From Citrus sinensis (taxonomy: Eukaryota > Streptophyta > Magnoliopsida > Sapindales > Rutaceae), in NCBI RefSeq assembly GCF_022201045.2, contig NC_068561.1, forward strand, positions 18,850,501 to 18,914,500: a stretch of DNA of 64,000 nt, read 5' to 3'. Position 1 is the first letter of the stretch. Each line of letters starts with the position of its first letter. The notes beneath the pieces were generated by a model. That model was given only the letters and a program-made list of their open reading frames with translations. It was not told where the DNA came from and made no database searches. The position numbers and the translations under genes were made by a program. Shown piece by piece: positions 63,483 to 64,000 of this stretch.

Positions 63483-64000
63483 ATGGGTAGAAAACATCCT
63501 TTAGCTAATTTCTTGATTCTCCTCTTGAACTTGGGTACGTTACTATCTTCTTTAGCATGTCCATATTGCCCTTATCCTACTCCTCCCCCTCCGTGTCCCC
63601 CAACATTTCCACCAAAACACCCTCCGCATGTAAAGCCACCTTTCCACCCCAAACCACCGCATCACAAGCCACCCCATGTCAAACCACCGCACAAGCCCCC
63701 GTATGTTCCTAAACCACCTTACACACCAAGGCCTAAACCGCCTTACACGCCAAAACCACCTTATACGCCAACCCCTAAGCCACCATATTTCCCCAAACCA
63801 CCTTACACACCAAGGCCTAAGCCACCGTATGCGCCAAAACCACCTTATACGCCAACCCCTAAGCCACCATATTTCCCCAAACCACCTTACACCCCAAGGC
63901 CTAAGCCACCGTATGCGCCAAAACCACCTTATACGCCAACCCCTAAGCCACCCTATTTCCCCAAACCACCTTACACCCCAAGGCCTAAGCCACCGTACGT
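63483..64000 (+). CDS. Proline-rich cell-wall protein, truncated by the window end
   Basis: Starts MGRKHPLANFLILLLNLGTL at 63483, with a signal peptide ending near LLSSLAC. Then comes a Cys/Pro-rich start (CPYCPYPTPPPPCPPTFPP) and a long array of KPPY-type units (KPPYTP, KPPYFP, KPPYAP). From about 63730 the array is an 84-base (28-residue) tandem repeat. The frame is open to the last base, so the C-terminus is unknown. The motif composition fits the PRP/hybrid proline-rich family, structural wall proteins. A hybrid type would end in an eight-cysteine domain, which is not visible here. Confidence 0.9.
   Translation, partial: MGRKHPLANFLILLLNLGTLLSSLACPYCPYPTPPPPCPPTFPPKHPPHVKPPFHPKPPHHKPPHVKPPHKPPYVPKPPYTPRPKPPYTPKPPYTPTPKPPYFPKPPYTPRPKPPYAPKPPYTPTPKPPYFPKPPYTPRPKPPYAPKPPYTPTPKPPYFPKPPYTPRPKPPY

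Overview
The window is nuclear DNA from a flowering plant, almost certainly a eudicot. Genes are split by GT-AG introns, intergenic DNA is very AT-rich, and plant-specific families are present: UGT71 glycosyltransferases, PLS-class PPR, IRT/ZIP transporters, X8 and proline-rich wall proteins. There is also a plant-type tRNA-Pro and plant LINE, SINE, MULE and hAT elements. The protein flavour suggests a rosid and would fit Citrus, but that is an impression, not a result.

Layout. 0.7-4.9 kb: an eight-exon choline-phosphate cytidylyltransferase gene. 5-9.9 kb: intergenic, with a SINE that still has its target duplication and an orphan G-box/GATAAG promoter-like module. 10-20.2 kb: a tandem ZIP metal transporter array with two intact three-exon copies and a third decayed copy. 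A foldback MULE-MITE and a tRNA-Pro(TGG) lie between copies 1 and 2. 20.6-22.2 kb: a Pack-MULE-like element carrying a piece of a sphingoid-base hydroxylase gene. 24-28 kb: LINE and hAT relics. 28.9-37.9 kb: a UGT71 cluster on the minus strand with two intact genes, one pseudogene carrying an LTR-like insertion, and one short relic. 38.6-41.2 kb: a MULE deletion derivative retaining the MuDR N-terminal region. 43.1-45.6 kb: an intronless PPR editing-factor gene, probably the At3g22150/AEF1 orthologue. 46.0-51.6 kb: a complete LINE with intact ORF1 and ORF2 and a 17-bp target duplication, inserted just upstream of the PPR gene. 53.3-54.8 kb: a third intact UGT71-like gene on the plus strand. 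55.2-55.9 kb: a small two-exon gene of unknown function. 58.2-61.3 kb: an X8-domain proline-rich protein gene with a hAT-like MITE in its second intron. 63.5 kb to the end: a repetitive proline-rich cell-wall protein gene cut by the window edge.

The genes form no pathway. The themes are local tandem duplication with decay (ZIP, UGT71) and heavy colonisation by small, still delimitable transposons. Six insertions (SINE, MULE-MITE, Pack-MULE, MULE, LINE, hAT-MITE) could be bounded to the base from target-site duplications. The least ordinary objects are the Pack-MULE-like chimera with an internal templated duplication and the complete, apparently young LINE. I found no sign of a wholly new system, and all homology statements come from reading, not from database searches.
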